A stretch of DNA of 13,240 nt from X23 sp050251575 (lineage in GTDB: Bacteria; Bacillota; Clostridia; SK-Y3). The position numbers and the translations under genes are program-made. Below the pieces are notes generated by a model. It did not search any database, was not told the DNA's origin, and was given only the letters and a program-made list of their open reading frames with translations. How positions within the stretch are numbered: position 1 is the stretch's first letter; every line of letters begins with the position of its first letter. The DNA lies in assembly GCA_050251575.1 (NCBI GenBank), contig JBFWMP010000074.1, positions 1 to 13,240 of the forward strand. Reading direction: 5' to 3'. This document shows positions 1 through 5,988 of this stretch, piece by piece.

Positions 1-130
1 GCAGAAAGTTATATATAAGATCTCCGGCTATAAAAAATAGAATGGTCGAATAATACGATCTCCAATTACGCCGATCACCCCATAAAAGAGCAGCTATAAC
101 AAAGCATATGACGATTACAAGATGATACAA
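1..130 (-). CDS. CBO0543-type small membrane protein, 5' part only
   Basis: Read on the minus strand from a TTG at 130-128, the frame stays open for 43 codons to the window edge, so the C-terminus is missing. The peptide starts MYHLVIVICFVIAALLWGD and continues with RRNW, a YYSTILFF stretch and GDLIYNFL. This is a hydrophobic helix, a charged W-G-D/N-W turn and a second hydrophobic segment. From memory this matches the N-terminus of CBO0543 family proteins, multi-pass membrane proteins of unknown function in clostridia and bacilli. The TTG start is supported by a TAGGTGA ribosome binding site (complement of 137-143) about 7 bases upstream; no in-frame ATG or GTG lies between the preceding stop and this codon. 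It is divergent from the ABC exporter and separated by about 500 bases, so no functional link is implied. The family call is from recall and the function is unknown. Confidence 0.7.
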   Translation of the reverse strand, partial: MYHLVIVICFVIAALLWGDRRNWRSYYSTILFFIAGDLIYNFL

Positions 131-386
131 AATATTTCACCTACCAGTGCTTTTTAAACTATTATTTACAATGAAGTTACGTAAAATGTATAAAAAGTAA
201 TATTCAAAAATACGATTATTTGTCATTATTGTTTGATGCAGAAACAATATACGATGTTATACGTCAGGCAATTGTTTATTTAATGCCCTTTCTTTAAATA
301 AAAAAATACATAAAGGTGAAGCAACATATTCTTGATGTGGTTTTGTTTTCACATTTTCTGCTATATTTCATAATATATATAATATA
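131..386. other. AT-rich intergenic stretch with no recognised gene
   Basis: This is the left half of the 506-base gap between the divergent CBO0543-type gene and the ABC exporter. I see no coding frame with a credible ribosome binding site. The only structure noted is a weak dyad, AAACAAT (242-248) with ATTGTTT (271-277), across a 22-base loop. The promoter of the leftward gene should lie at about 145-185. An AT-rich TATAAT at 378-383 may serve the candidate RNA to the right, although its -35 region is poor. Confidence 0.4.
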
Positions 387-389
387 TGG

Positions 390-517
390 CGTCTGTCAAT
401 AATGGCAGAAGGGTTAAAGCACTCTATTGATGCAAGGGGCGGGGCAAGAGTGTATAAATTTGGCGCTTAAAATACAGTAATCATGTAAGTCATTCGGAGA
501 AGTCTGAATGGCTTTTT
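390..517 (+). ncRNA. candidate structured leader RNA or small RNA ending in an intrinsic terminator
   Basis: Three consecutive hairpins can be drawn on the + strand. The first is TCTGTCA (392-398) with TGGCAGA (403-409) around an ATAA loop. The second is GCACTCT (419-425) with AGAGTGT (447-453), enclosing TGC/GCA (431-433/444-446) and a G-rich loop at 434-443. The third is the terminator at 487-517. A TATAAT at 378-383 would place a transcript start near 390. The shape, small hairpins followed by a terminator well upstream of an ABC exporter, fits either a riboswitch/attenuator leader or a free small RNA. I compared it from memory with common riboswitch classes and could not match it. A separate promoter downstream (555-583) could drive the exporter independently. 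Confidence 0.35.
487..517 (+). terminator. rho-independent terminator upstream of the ABC exporter
   Basis: The left arm AAGTCATTCGGA (487-498) pairs with TCTGAATGGCTT (503-514) around a GAAG tetraloop, with two G-T wobbles. The stem runs directly into a T tract at 513-517. The opposite strand has no T tract after the stem, so termination is of rightward transcripts, 120 bases before the exporter start codon. It either ends a small RNA or acts as an attenuator for the exporter. Confidence 0.75.
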
Positions 518-554
518 CAATTCTGCAGGAGGGATGTTTATTAATTTTTGCAGG

Positions 555-585
555 TTGAAGAAGTATAGAAAATTTGTTATACTTC
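555..585 (+). promoter_or_regulatory. sigma-A-like promoter overlapped by an inverted-repeat operator
   Basis: TTGAAG (555-560) and TATACT (578-583) are separated by 17 bases, a good vegetative promoter, with a predicted start near 590 and the exporter ribosome binding site at 620-625. Superimposed is a perfect dyad, GAAGTATA (560-567) and TATACTTC (578-585), separated by 10 bases. A protein bound to it would block both promoter boxes, so repression by a dimeric regulator is likely. No regulator gene is adjacent in the window. The dyad could alternatively fold as an RNA hairpin if transcription starts farther upstream. Confidence 0.6.
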
Positions 586-636
586 AAAAGAATGTATATT
601 AAACTATTTGATTGCACCTAGGAGGAAAAATCAAAA

Positions 637-2373
637 ATGAAAAATGTTATTCGGCTTTTAAAATATGCGCGTCCGTATTGGTGGCTGTTGGCTATATCCG
701 GATTCAGTTTGCTTGTAATAACCTCAATGAATCTTATTACACCATGGTTAGTTAAAGAGTTGATTAAACTTCTGACTGAAGGAGAGAACGGTGCGGTACT
801 ACCAGTCATTCAGAATATAGTCATTATTCTTATTGCTGCGTATATTATTAGAGCTATTTTTACATACTTCTATAGATACTTAAGTCATGTTGCAGCATGG
901 AGCCTGGTAGCGGATATGCGAACGATGGTCTATGAGCATTTACAAAAACTATCTTTAAAATACTATCATGATAAGCAGACCGGTCAGCTTATATCAAGGA
1001 CAATTAATGATACAGCAACTTTTGAGGTTCTTATAGCACATGCAGTTCCTGATTTAATTACAAATGGTTTGATTTTAGCCGGTATTACTGTGATTCTTTT
1101 TATGATGAATGCCTATTTGGCAGCGTTAGCATTGATTCCTATTCCATTCTTAGTACTTGGAGGATGGATGTTTACTAAAAAGATTCTGCCAAACTTCAGA
1201 GAGGCGCAAAGTACATTGGCTGACTTGAATGCAGTGGTGCAGGATAATATTTCAGGCATTAAGGAGATTCAGGTTTTTAATCAGCAAACAAGAGAAAAAA
1301 ACAGAGTTGAAAAAAGGGCAAAAAAATATGCTTCAGCCATATTGCATGCATTAAAGTTAAGCGCAATATTTCATCCCACTGTTGAGATGGTTAGTGCATT
1401 TGGTACTGTAGTTGTTGTAGGCTTTGGTGGATGGCTAGCTACGCAAAACTTTATATCACCTGCTGATATCGTTGGTTTTATTTTATATCTCAGTCTTTTT
1501 TATCAGCCCATTACTACTCTGGCAAGAGTTATCGAAGATTTACAACAGGCGATAGCGGGAGCTGAAAGAGTATTTGAACTGCTTGATACTGAACCGGATA
1601 TTATTGATAAAAAAGATGCGAAAGAAATAGTAGAGGCAAAGGGAGAGATTATCTTTCAAAACGTGAGTTTTGGGTATATCTCTGAGAAATCTGTTTTAAA
1701 AGATATAAGTTTTCATGTTAAGCCTGGAAAGATGATTGCGTTAGTAGGACCTACCGGTGTTGGTAAGACTACAATTATCAGTCTGGTCGCACGATTTTAT
1801 GATACAACTTCCGGCAGGGTGCTTTTGGATGGAGTTGATATCAGAGATATCGCCATTTCTTCTCTAAGAAGCCAGATTAGTATCGTTCTACAGGATATAT
1901 TCCTTTTTAACGGAAGCGTTGCGAACAATATTGCATATGGAAGTAAAGCTGTTTCAATTGATGATATTATCCAAGCTGCAAAGATAGCACGTGCCCATGA
2001 GTTTATCATGGAACTCCCTGAGGGGTATGATACCGTTATTGGTGAAAGAGGAGTGAAACTATCCGGTGGACAGAAGCAGCGTTTATCTATTGCCAGAGCA
2101 GTTTTGCGAAATACACCTATTTTAATATTAGATGAGGCCACTGCTTCGGTTGATGTTGAAACGGAAAAGCAGATTCAACAAGCCATACAAGAACTGGCAG
2201 GCAGTCGTACCATTATCGTTATAGCGCATAGATTATCAACTGTTAAAAAGGCAGATACCATACTTGTTCTAAAAGAAGGTGAAATAGTTGAGGTTGGAAG
2301 TCATGATGAGCTAATTCATCAAGGCGGACTGTATGAGTCGTTATGTAAGACACAATTTGAAGTACATAACTAA
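637..2373 (+). CDS. ABC exporter, fused transmembrane and ATPase domains (MsbA/multidrug type)
   Basis: This 578-residue half-transporter has the usual length for the family. It probably works in the cytoplasmic membrane as a homodimer, or as a heterodimer with a partner not seen here, exporting drugs, lipids or peptides; the substrate cannot be read from sequence. Six membrane segments lie at about 13-35, 55-78, 136-157, 159-180, 247-268 and 275-292. The ATPase domain follows, with Walker A GPTGVGKT (371-378), Q-loop Gln419, signature LSGGQ (475-479), Walker B ILILDE (495-500, catalytic Glu500 intact) and H-loop His531. All catalytic motifs are present, so the site is not degenerate as in many heterodimer partners. 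The ATG at 637 follows AGGAGG at 620-625. Upstream are a promoter-operator and a terminator-ended RNA, suggesting regulated expression. It stands alone; the next gene is 187 bases away and unrelated. Confidence 0.95.
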   Translation: MKNVIRLLKYARPYWWLLAISGFSLLVITSMNLITPWLVKELIKLLTEGENGAVLPVIQNIVIILIAAYIIRAIFTYFYRYLSHVAAWSLVADMRTMVYEHLQKLSLKYYHDKQTGQLISRTINDTATFEVLIAHAVPDLITNGLILAGITVILFMMNAYLAALALIPIPFLVLGGWMFTKKILPNFREAQSTLADLNAVVQDNISGIKEIQVFNQQTREKNRVEKRAKKYASAILHALKLSAIFHPTVEMVSAFGTVVVVGFGGWLATQNFISPADIVGFILYLSLFYQPITTLARVIEDLQQAIAGAERVFELLDTEPDIIDKKDAKEIVEAKGEIIFQNVSFGYISEKSVLKDISFHVKPGKMIALVGPTGVGKTTIISLVARFYDTTSGRVLLDGVDIRDIAISSLRSQISIVLQDIFLFNGSVANNIAYGSKAVSIDDIIQAAKIARAHEFIMELPEGYDTVIGERGVKLSGGQKQRLSIARAVLRNTPILILDEATASVDVETEKQIQQAIQELAGSRTIIVIAHRLSTVKKADTILVLKEGEIVEVGSHDELIHQGGLYESLCKTQFEVHN

Positions 2374-2385
2374 AACTTTGACTTA

Positions 2386-2422
2386 TTTAATAGTTTTGTA
2401 ACAGAATTTAATAATTTTGTAA
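2386..2422. repeat. two 16-bp direct repeats, 21-bp period
   Basis: The sequence TTTAATARTTTTGTAA occurs at 2386-2401 and 2407-2422 with one mismatch. The starts are 21 bases apart, that is two helical turns, placing both copies on the same DNA face. A shorter TTGTAA recurs at 2460-2465. It lies upstream of the secreted peptidoglycan-binding gene and could be a tandem binding site for a regulator. In such AT-rich DNA, chance is a real alternative. Confidence 0.4.
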
Positions 2423-2494
2423 TAACTTAAGAAAATCAAAGAATACACAAATATACATCTTGTAATCAAAGATAATCGTACTTAGCGTCTTAGA

Positions 2495-2546
2495 CTAAAT
2501 GAAACTATTATGGTAAACTAATGATAGTTTATAATAGTTTTATTAG
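2495..2546. promoter_or_regulatory. long AT-rich dyad directly before the ribosome binding site
   Basis: AAACTATTA (2502-2510) pairs with TAATAGTTT (2532-2540), and TAAACTA (2514-2520) pairs with TAGTTTA (2525-2531) around an ATGA loop, leaving only a TGG bulge. CTAA (2495-2498) and TTAG (2543-2546) can extend it. The stem ends against the AGGAG at 2547-2551 of the secreted protein gene. It may be an mRNA hairpin affecting translation or stability, or an operator. A TATAAT falls inside it at 2530-2535, but a start there would leave almost no leader, so I do not call a promoter. Confidence 0.5.
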
Positions 2547-2560
2547 AGGAGATGTTGAAA

Positions 2561-3379
2561 ATGAATATTAAAAAAATAATTATTATAGGTGCAGTGAGTT
2601 TTACGCTTTCAGCAGGTGTAATCTCGTCATATTCTACACCAGCATATGCCAGTTCATATCAAAATACATCGATTGTTATGAAAGTAGGTTCCACAGGAAC
2701 CGAAGTTAAAGATTTGCAATTAAGATTAAAGGAATTAGGATATTTTCATGCCAATACTACTGGATATTATGGTTCCATTACGAAGGGATCGGTAATACAG
2801 TTCCAAAAAGATAAAGGATTATTAGTAGATGGTATAGCAGGACCGCAAACTTTAGGTGCACTATCAAGGAATACTCCACAGGTTAGCAGAGGAGCTGCGG
2901 CAAAAACTCAAGATTTATTAGTGCCCTGGTTTAATGGCGCAGAAAATATCTTTAAAAAATGGGATACTGCAACGGTAACGGATGTAGGTACCGGAATTTC
3001 TTTTAAAATACAAAGAGTTACAGGATATAATCATGCAGACGTAGAAACGCTGACCAAGGAAGATACTGCTGTTCTGAAAAAAATATATGGCGGCAGCTGG
3101 TCATGGGAAAGAAGAGCGGTGATTGTGAATGTAAATGGTAGGGAGATGGCTGCGTCTCTTGCAGCAATGCCTCATGCCGGGAGAGAAGACAAGCCTTTCG
3201 GGCAGACTGTTGACAGTAGAAGTGGAAACTATGGACGTGGTGCTAATTTGGATGGTGTAAAAGGTAATAATATGTCCGGAGTAATTGATTTACATTTCTA
3301 TCAGAGTAAAACGCATGGAACTAACCGTGTAGATAGCGCGCATCAAAAGATGGTTCAAAAAGCTGCACAAAGCAGATAA
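2561..3379 (+). CDS. secreted peptidoglycan-binding protein with uncharacterised C-terminal domain
   Basis: The 272-residue product starts at the ATG at 2561, because AGGAG (2547-2551) sits 9 bases before it; the in-frame ATG at 2552 touches the ribosome binding site. Residues 1-30 are a signal peptide (KK, hydrophobic core, AYA cleavage site), so the protein is exported. Residues 41-101 form a PG_binding_1 domain, with VGSTGTEVKDLQLRLKELGY and the later GLLVDGIAGPQT. Residues 118-272 are a second compact domain with GYNHADVE, IYGGSWSWERRAVIVNVNGR, AAMPHAG, IDLHF and KTHGTNRVD; His158, His205, His245, His252 and His261 could include metal or catalytic ligands. I recall similar C-terminal domains in other clostridial and paenibacilli wall proteins without a defined activity. 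A cell-wall or spore-cortex role is inferred, and hydrolase activity is not shown. Transcription ends at the shared terminator at 3393-3438. Confidence 0.85.
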   Translation: MNIKKIIIIGAVSFTLSAGVISSYSTPAYASSYQNTSIVMKVGSTGTEVKDLQLRLKELGYFHANTTGYYGSITKGSVIQFQKDKGLLVDGIAGPQTLGALSRNTPQVSRGAAAKTQDLLVPWFNGAENIFKKWDTATVTDVGTGISFKIQRVTGYNHADVETLTKEDTAVLKKIYGGSWSWERRAVIVNVNGREMAASLAAMPHAGREDKPFGQTVDSRSGNYGRGANLDGVKGNNMSGVIDLHFYQSKTHGTNRVDSAHQKMVQKAAQSR

Positions 3380-3392
3380 GTAGCTATTATAT

Positions 3393-3438
3393 AAAAATAA
3401 AAGTAGCCGTAATATCTATTACGACTACTTTTATTTTT
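3393..3438. terminator. bidirectional intrinsic terminator between convergent genes
   Basis: A 21-bp stem with one C/A mismatch: AAAAATAAAAGTAG (3393-3406) pairs with CTACTTTTATTTTT (3425-3438), and CGTAATA (3408-3414) pairs with TATTACG (3417-3423), leaving a two-base loop (in practice four or more). The A-rich and T-rich flanks give a U tract in both directions, so it serves the secreted protein gene on + and the SASP gene on -. Confidence 0.9.
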
Positions 3439-3453
3439 ATCATTATTTAGAGA

Positions 3454-3654
3454 TTATTTACCAGCCATGCCCTGTTCAACCTGTTGGATCATCTTCTTAA
3501 CCATCTGTCCACCAACTGAGCCAGCCTGTCTTGCAGTTAAGTCTCCATTATAACCCTGCTTAAGGTTAACGCCAACTTCAGTTGCAGCTTCCATTTTAAA
3601 TCTGTCAAGAGCTGCTCTTGCTTCAGGTACTAATTTTTGATTAGTATTTGCCAT
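3454..3654 (-). CDS. alpha/beta-type small acid-soluble spore protein (SASP)
   Basis: The 66-residue protein starts MANTNQKLVPEARAALDRFK. The later parts ATEVGVNLKQGYNGDLTARQ and GSVGGQMVKKMIQ are the hallmarks of alpha/beta SASPs. These proteins coat dormant-spore DNA, push it towards an A-like form and protect it from UV and heat. The MEAATEV stretch (21-27) corresponds to the recognition site of the germination protease GPR, which degrades SASPs for amino acids on germination. The start at 3654 is chosen over the in-frame ATG at 3669 because GGAGGTGATA (complement of 3658-3667) lies just before it and the family begins MA-x-x-N. SASP genes are normally transcribed in the forespore by sigma-G, but I see no convincing sigma-G promoter in the 72-base gap upstream. 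It shows that the organism forms endospores. Confidence 0.96.
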   Translation of the reverse strand: MANTNQKLVPEARAALDRFKMEAATEVGVNLKQGYNGDLTARQAGSVGGQMVKKMIQQVEQGMAGK

Positions 3655-3726
3655 GTCTATCACCTCCATTAATATGATTTCCTAGAATAAGAAACATTAT
3701 TAATGTACTTTATGGTAATTATGTAT

Positions 3727-4599
3727 TTATTTACTCCAGCTAAATAGTCCATGAAACAACCCTGATTTTTGTTTGATATCATTCTCACTTGTGATTTGTT
3801 TATTGTTTTTTGATTCTGTTTTTTCTTGAACCATCAAATACTTTTGGTCACGAGCCATATCTTTAATTTTATTTGTTGCTGTACGGTTGGATAATACACG
3901 ACTAAACCATAATAAAGCATTATTATCGTCTTCTGCTCTTCTATATAATTCTCCTATTAGGTATATAAGGCTAGGTTCATCTAATCCTGCGATGGGAAAA
4001 GATTCTTTTTCAAATGCTTGTAAAAAGTTTTCTAGTGCTTGTTGAGAAAATTTCTTCTCGTTTTCAGTATCATTTTTGAGACGATTTAGCCAGCTGAGTC
4101 TGAGACATAAAAATGCTTTTTCGCTAGCTTTACCGTTTTTAACAATAGAATTTAATAAAGCAAGTTTATATCTTTCAATAGCTATGTCCAAATTGTATAT
4201 TGGACTATACGTTTTTGGGTTCCATTTTGTACAGATTTTTTCACGAATCAGTCCTATTTGCGTTGGTGATAAATTATTAAATTGTGATGAACTTGCTGCG
4301 TATCCGCATTCAGTGCAAACACATATATCATATAACATGGGGTTAGGATTTTTATAATGGATCATAAAATCACTATCTCGGGAAAGTATTCTTATACTTG
4401 AAGCTTTGACAGAACGTGCAGTAATATGTGAATTACAAACAGGACAGTGAAATTTTCTATCGAAGAGAAAGTCGGTTTCTATTCTTTCTTGTTCGAGGGA
4501 GTCTTTTTTTTCATCATTATGTTTTTCCTCATCTTTTAAATTATGAGGTTCTAGATCTTCTACATCCTCGAACAAGTTATTCATCTCTTTTGTCTCCAT
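3727..4599 (-). CDS. DUF2225 family protein with cysteine-rich N-terminal zinc-ribbon-like motif
   Basis: The 290-residue protein has an acidic, low-complexity N-terminus (about 1-45). A cysteine-rich part follows, with HCPVC (Cys52, Cys55) and ICVCTECGY (Cys93, Cys95, Cys98), likely holding a metal ion between the two pairs. Residues about 140-260 are helical and TPR-like (KAFLCLRLSWLNRL, ALENFLQAF, YLIGELYRRAED and NALLWFSRVL). This arrangement is that of DUF2225 proteins, common in Firmicutes and of unknown function. It is predicted cytoplasmic, with no signal peptide or membrane helix. AAGGAGG (complement of 4606-4612) precedes the ATG. A promoter on the minus strand is plausible: TTGGCT (complement of 4676-4681), 16 bases, TATAAT (complement of 4654-4659). 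The SASP gene lies 72 bases downstream on the same strand, so read-through co-expression is possible, but the two are not obviously one operon. Confidence 0.85.
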   Translation of the reverse strand: METKEMNNLFEDVEDLEPHNLKDEEKHNDEKKDSLEQERIETDFLFDRKFHCPVCNSHITARSVKASSIRILSRDSDFMIHYKNPNPMLYDICVCTECGYAASSSQFNNLSPTQIGLIREKICTKWNPKTYSPIYNLDIAIERYKLALLNSIVKNGKASEKAFLCLRLSWLNRLKNDTENEKKFSQQALENFLQAFEKESFPIAGLDEPSLIYLIGELYRRAEDDNNALLWFSRVLSNRTATNKIKDMARDQKYLMVQEKTESKNNKQITSENDIKQKSGLFHGLFSWSK

Positions 4600-4653
4600 T
4601 TTGTTCCTCCTTAGATGACTTGAAGTAGTCGTATATTCTTAGCATATAAGAAT

Positions 4654-4681
4654 ATTATATCAAAAAAAGTTGCAGAGCCAA
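4654..4681 (-). promoter_or_regulatory. candidate promoter of the DUF2225 gene
   Basis: On the minus strand TTGGCT (4681-4676) and a perfect TATAAT (4659-4654) are 16 bases apart, giving a leader of about 50 bases to the ATG at 4599. It overlaps rightward -35-like sequence at 4670-4675, so the divergent genes may compete for polymerase. Confidence 0.5.
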
Positions 4682-4752
4682 AGACTTATTTATGTATAAT
4701 AAAAAAGAGATATACAGTTATATTTGCAAATTTTCTGTAATTAATATAAAAT
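4670..4752 (+). promoter_or_regulatory. candidate promoters of the cysteine desulfurase-thiI operon
   Basis: Two possibilities are visible. TTGCAG (4670-4675) with a perfect TATAAT (4695-4700) has a long 19-base spacer. TTGCAA (4724-4729) with TAAAAT (4747-4752) has an ideal 17-base spacer but a weaker -10. Either would give a leader of about 60-115 bases. No terminator or leader structure was recognised between them and the gene. Confidence 0.4.
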
Positions 4753-4819
4753 AAAGCGATGGAAAATTAAAGTGTATTTAGGGTATGATATTAATATAAA
4801 TGAGCAGTGGGGTGATTTA

Positions 4820-5983
4820 ATGCACAAAGAAGTATACCTTGATAATAGTGCGACGACCAAACCATATCCGGAAGTTGTAGAGGCAATGGTAGAAATGCTG
4901 ACTAATAATTATGGAAATCCTTCATCTTTACATATAAAAGGAATTAATGCTGAACGGACAATAAAGAAAGCAAGAGAAAATATTGCAAAAGCATTGGATG
5001 CAAAAAATAATGAGGTTTATTTCACTTCAGGAGGAACAGAGTCCAATAATATTGCTGTAAGAGGAGTTGCCGCAGCTAATAAAAAAAGGGGCAATCATCT
5101 TATTACATCAGTCATTGAGCATCCTTCTATATTAAATACTTTTAAACACATGGAGGAAGAAGGATTTAGAGTTTCTTATATTCAGGTTGATAAAAATGGC
5201 ATGATAGATATGAAGCAGCTTGAACAAGAAATAAGTAATGATACCATACTAGTAAGTATTATGCATGTCAACAATGAAGTAGGCACTGTACAGCCGCTTA
5301 AAGAGATAAGGCAGATGCTGGACTTGCAAAAATCACAGGCTGTATTTCATGTAGATGCCATACAGTCATTTGGTAAAGTTGCATTTGTCCCGGAAGAGTT
5401 AGGTATTGATCTGCTGTCTATAAGTGGGCACAAGCTTCATGGACCTAAAGGAATAGGTGCTTTGTATATCAAAAAGGGGCTGCTGCTTAAACCTATCGTA
5501 TATGGGGGCAGTCAAGAAACAGGGATACGGTCAGGGACGGAGAATGTGCCCGGCATTATTGGATTTGGAAAAGCTGTAGAGCTTAGCTTTACTAACCTCA
5601 GAAGTCAAATTTCAGTGATGAACAATTTAAAAGACAAGCTTAAAGATTTAATTATAAAAAACGTGGATGATACTATTGTTAATGGACATTGTGATAAAGG
5701 CGGTGCACCGCATATATTAAATATTTCTTTTCCTGGCATAAAGGCGGAAGTGCTTTTGCACGCACTGGAGGATAAAGGGATTTTTGTATCTACAGGTTCA
5801 GCCTGTTCATCTAACAAACCATCACCCAGTCATGTGTTAAGTGCGATGGGGTTAAAGCGTGAGGATATTGGAGGGGCAGTAAGATTTAGTGTATCTGCCG
5901 TTAATACGATGGAAGAAATCGAATACTGTGCAGAACAATTATCAACTATAGTCAAGCAACTCAGAAAATATGTACGGAGGTAA
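4820..5983 (+). CDS. nifS: cysteine desulfurase (NifS/IscS class, NifZ-like partner of ThiI)
   Basis: The 387-residue PLP enzyme takes sulfur from L-cysteine, leaving alanine, and carries it as a persulfide on an active-site cysteine. Visible family motifs are VYLDNSATTKP at the N-terminus, GNPSSLH, FTSGGTESNN, HVDAIQSFGK, SGHKLHGPKG with the PLP Lys205, and STGSACSS with the catalytic Cys329. The ATG at 4820 is preferred over the GTG at 4772: GGGGTG lies just upstream and the family begins within a few residues of the YLDNSATT motif. The thiI ribosome binding site overlaps the stop codon and thiI follows after 5 bases, so translation is coupled. In Bacillus subtilis the matching pair NifZ-ThiI makes 4-thiouridine in tRNA, so this is probably a dedicated sulfur donor rather than the general Fe-S cluster desulfurase. 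That specialisation is inferred from neighbourhood. Confidence 0.95.
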   Translation: MHKEVYLDNSATTKPYPEVVEAMVEMLTNNYGNPSSLHIKGINAERTIKKARENIAKALDAKNNEVYFTSGGTESNNIAVRGVAAANKKRGNHLITSVIEHPSILNTFKHMEEEGFRVSYIQVDKNGMIDMKQLEQEISNDTILVSIMHVNNEVGTVQPLKEIRQMLDLQKSQAVFHVDAIQSFGKVAFVPEELGIDLLSISGHKLHGPKGIGALYIKKGLLLKPIVYGGSQETGIRSGTENVPGIIGFGKAVELSFTNLRSQISVMNNLKDKLKDLIIKNVDDTIVNGHCDKGGAPHILNISFPGIKAEVLLHALEDKGIFVSTGSACSSNKPSPSHVLSAMGLKREDIGGAVRFSVSAVNTMEEIEYCAEQLSTIVKQLRKYVRR

Positions 5984-5988
5984 TAATT

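Noticed and set aside
414..617. Minus-strand frame of 67 codons in the exporter upstream region
   Set aside because: It is antisense to the terminator hairpin and promoter-operator, has no ribosome binding site, and its composition is not protein-like.
2552..2560. ATG at 2552 as start of the secreted peptidoglycan-binding protein
   Set aside because: It directly abuts the AGGAG at 2547-2551, leaving no spacing; the ATG at 2561 has 9 bases.
3655..3726. CATATTA on the minus strand as a sigma-G -10 box for the SASP gene
   Set aside because: It lies almost on top of the ribosome binding site, so the transcript would begin inside GGAGG; no other convincing box was seen.
4772..4819. GTG start 16 codons upstream for the cysteine desulfurase
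   Set aside because: It has no good ribosome binding site, and family proteins start a few residues before YLDNSATT. The ATG at 4820 has GGGGTG upstream.
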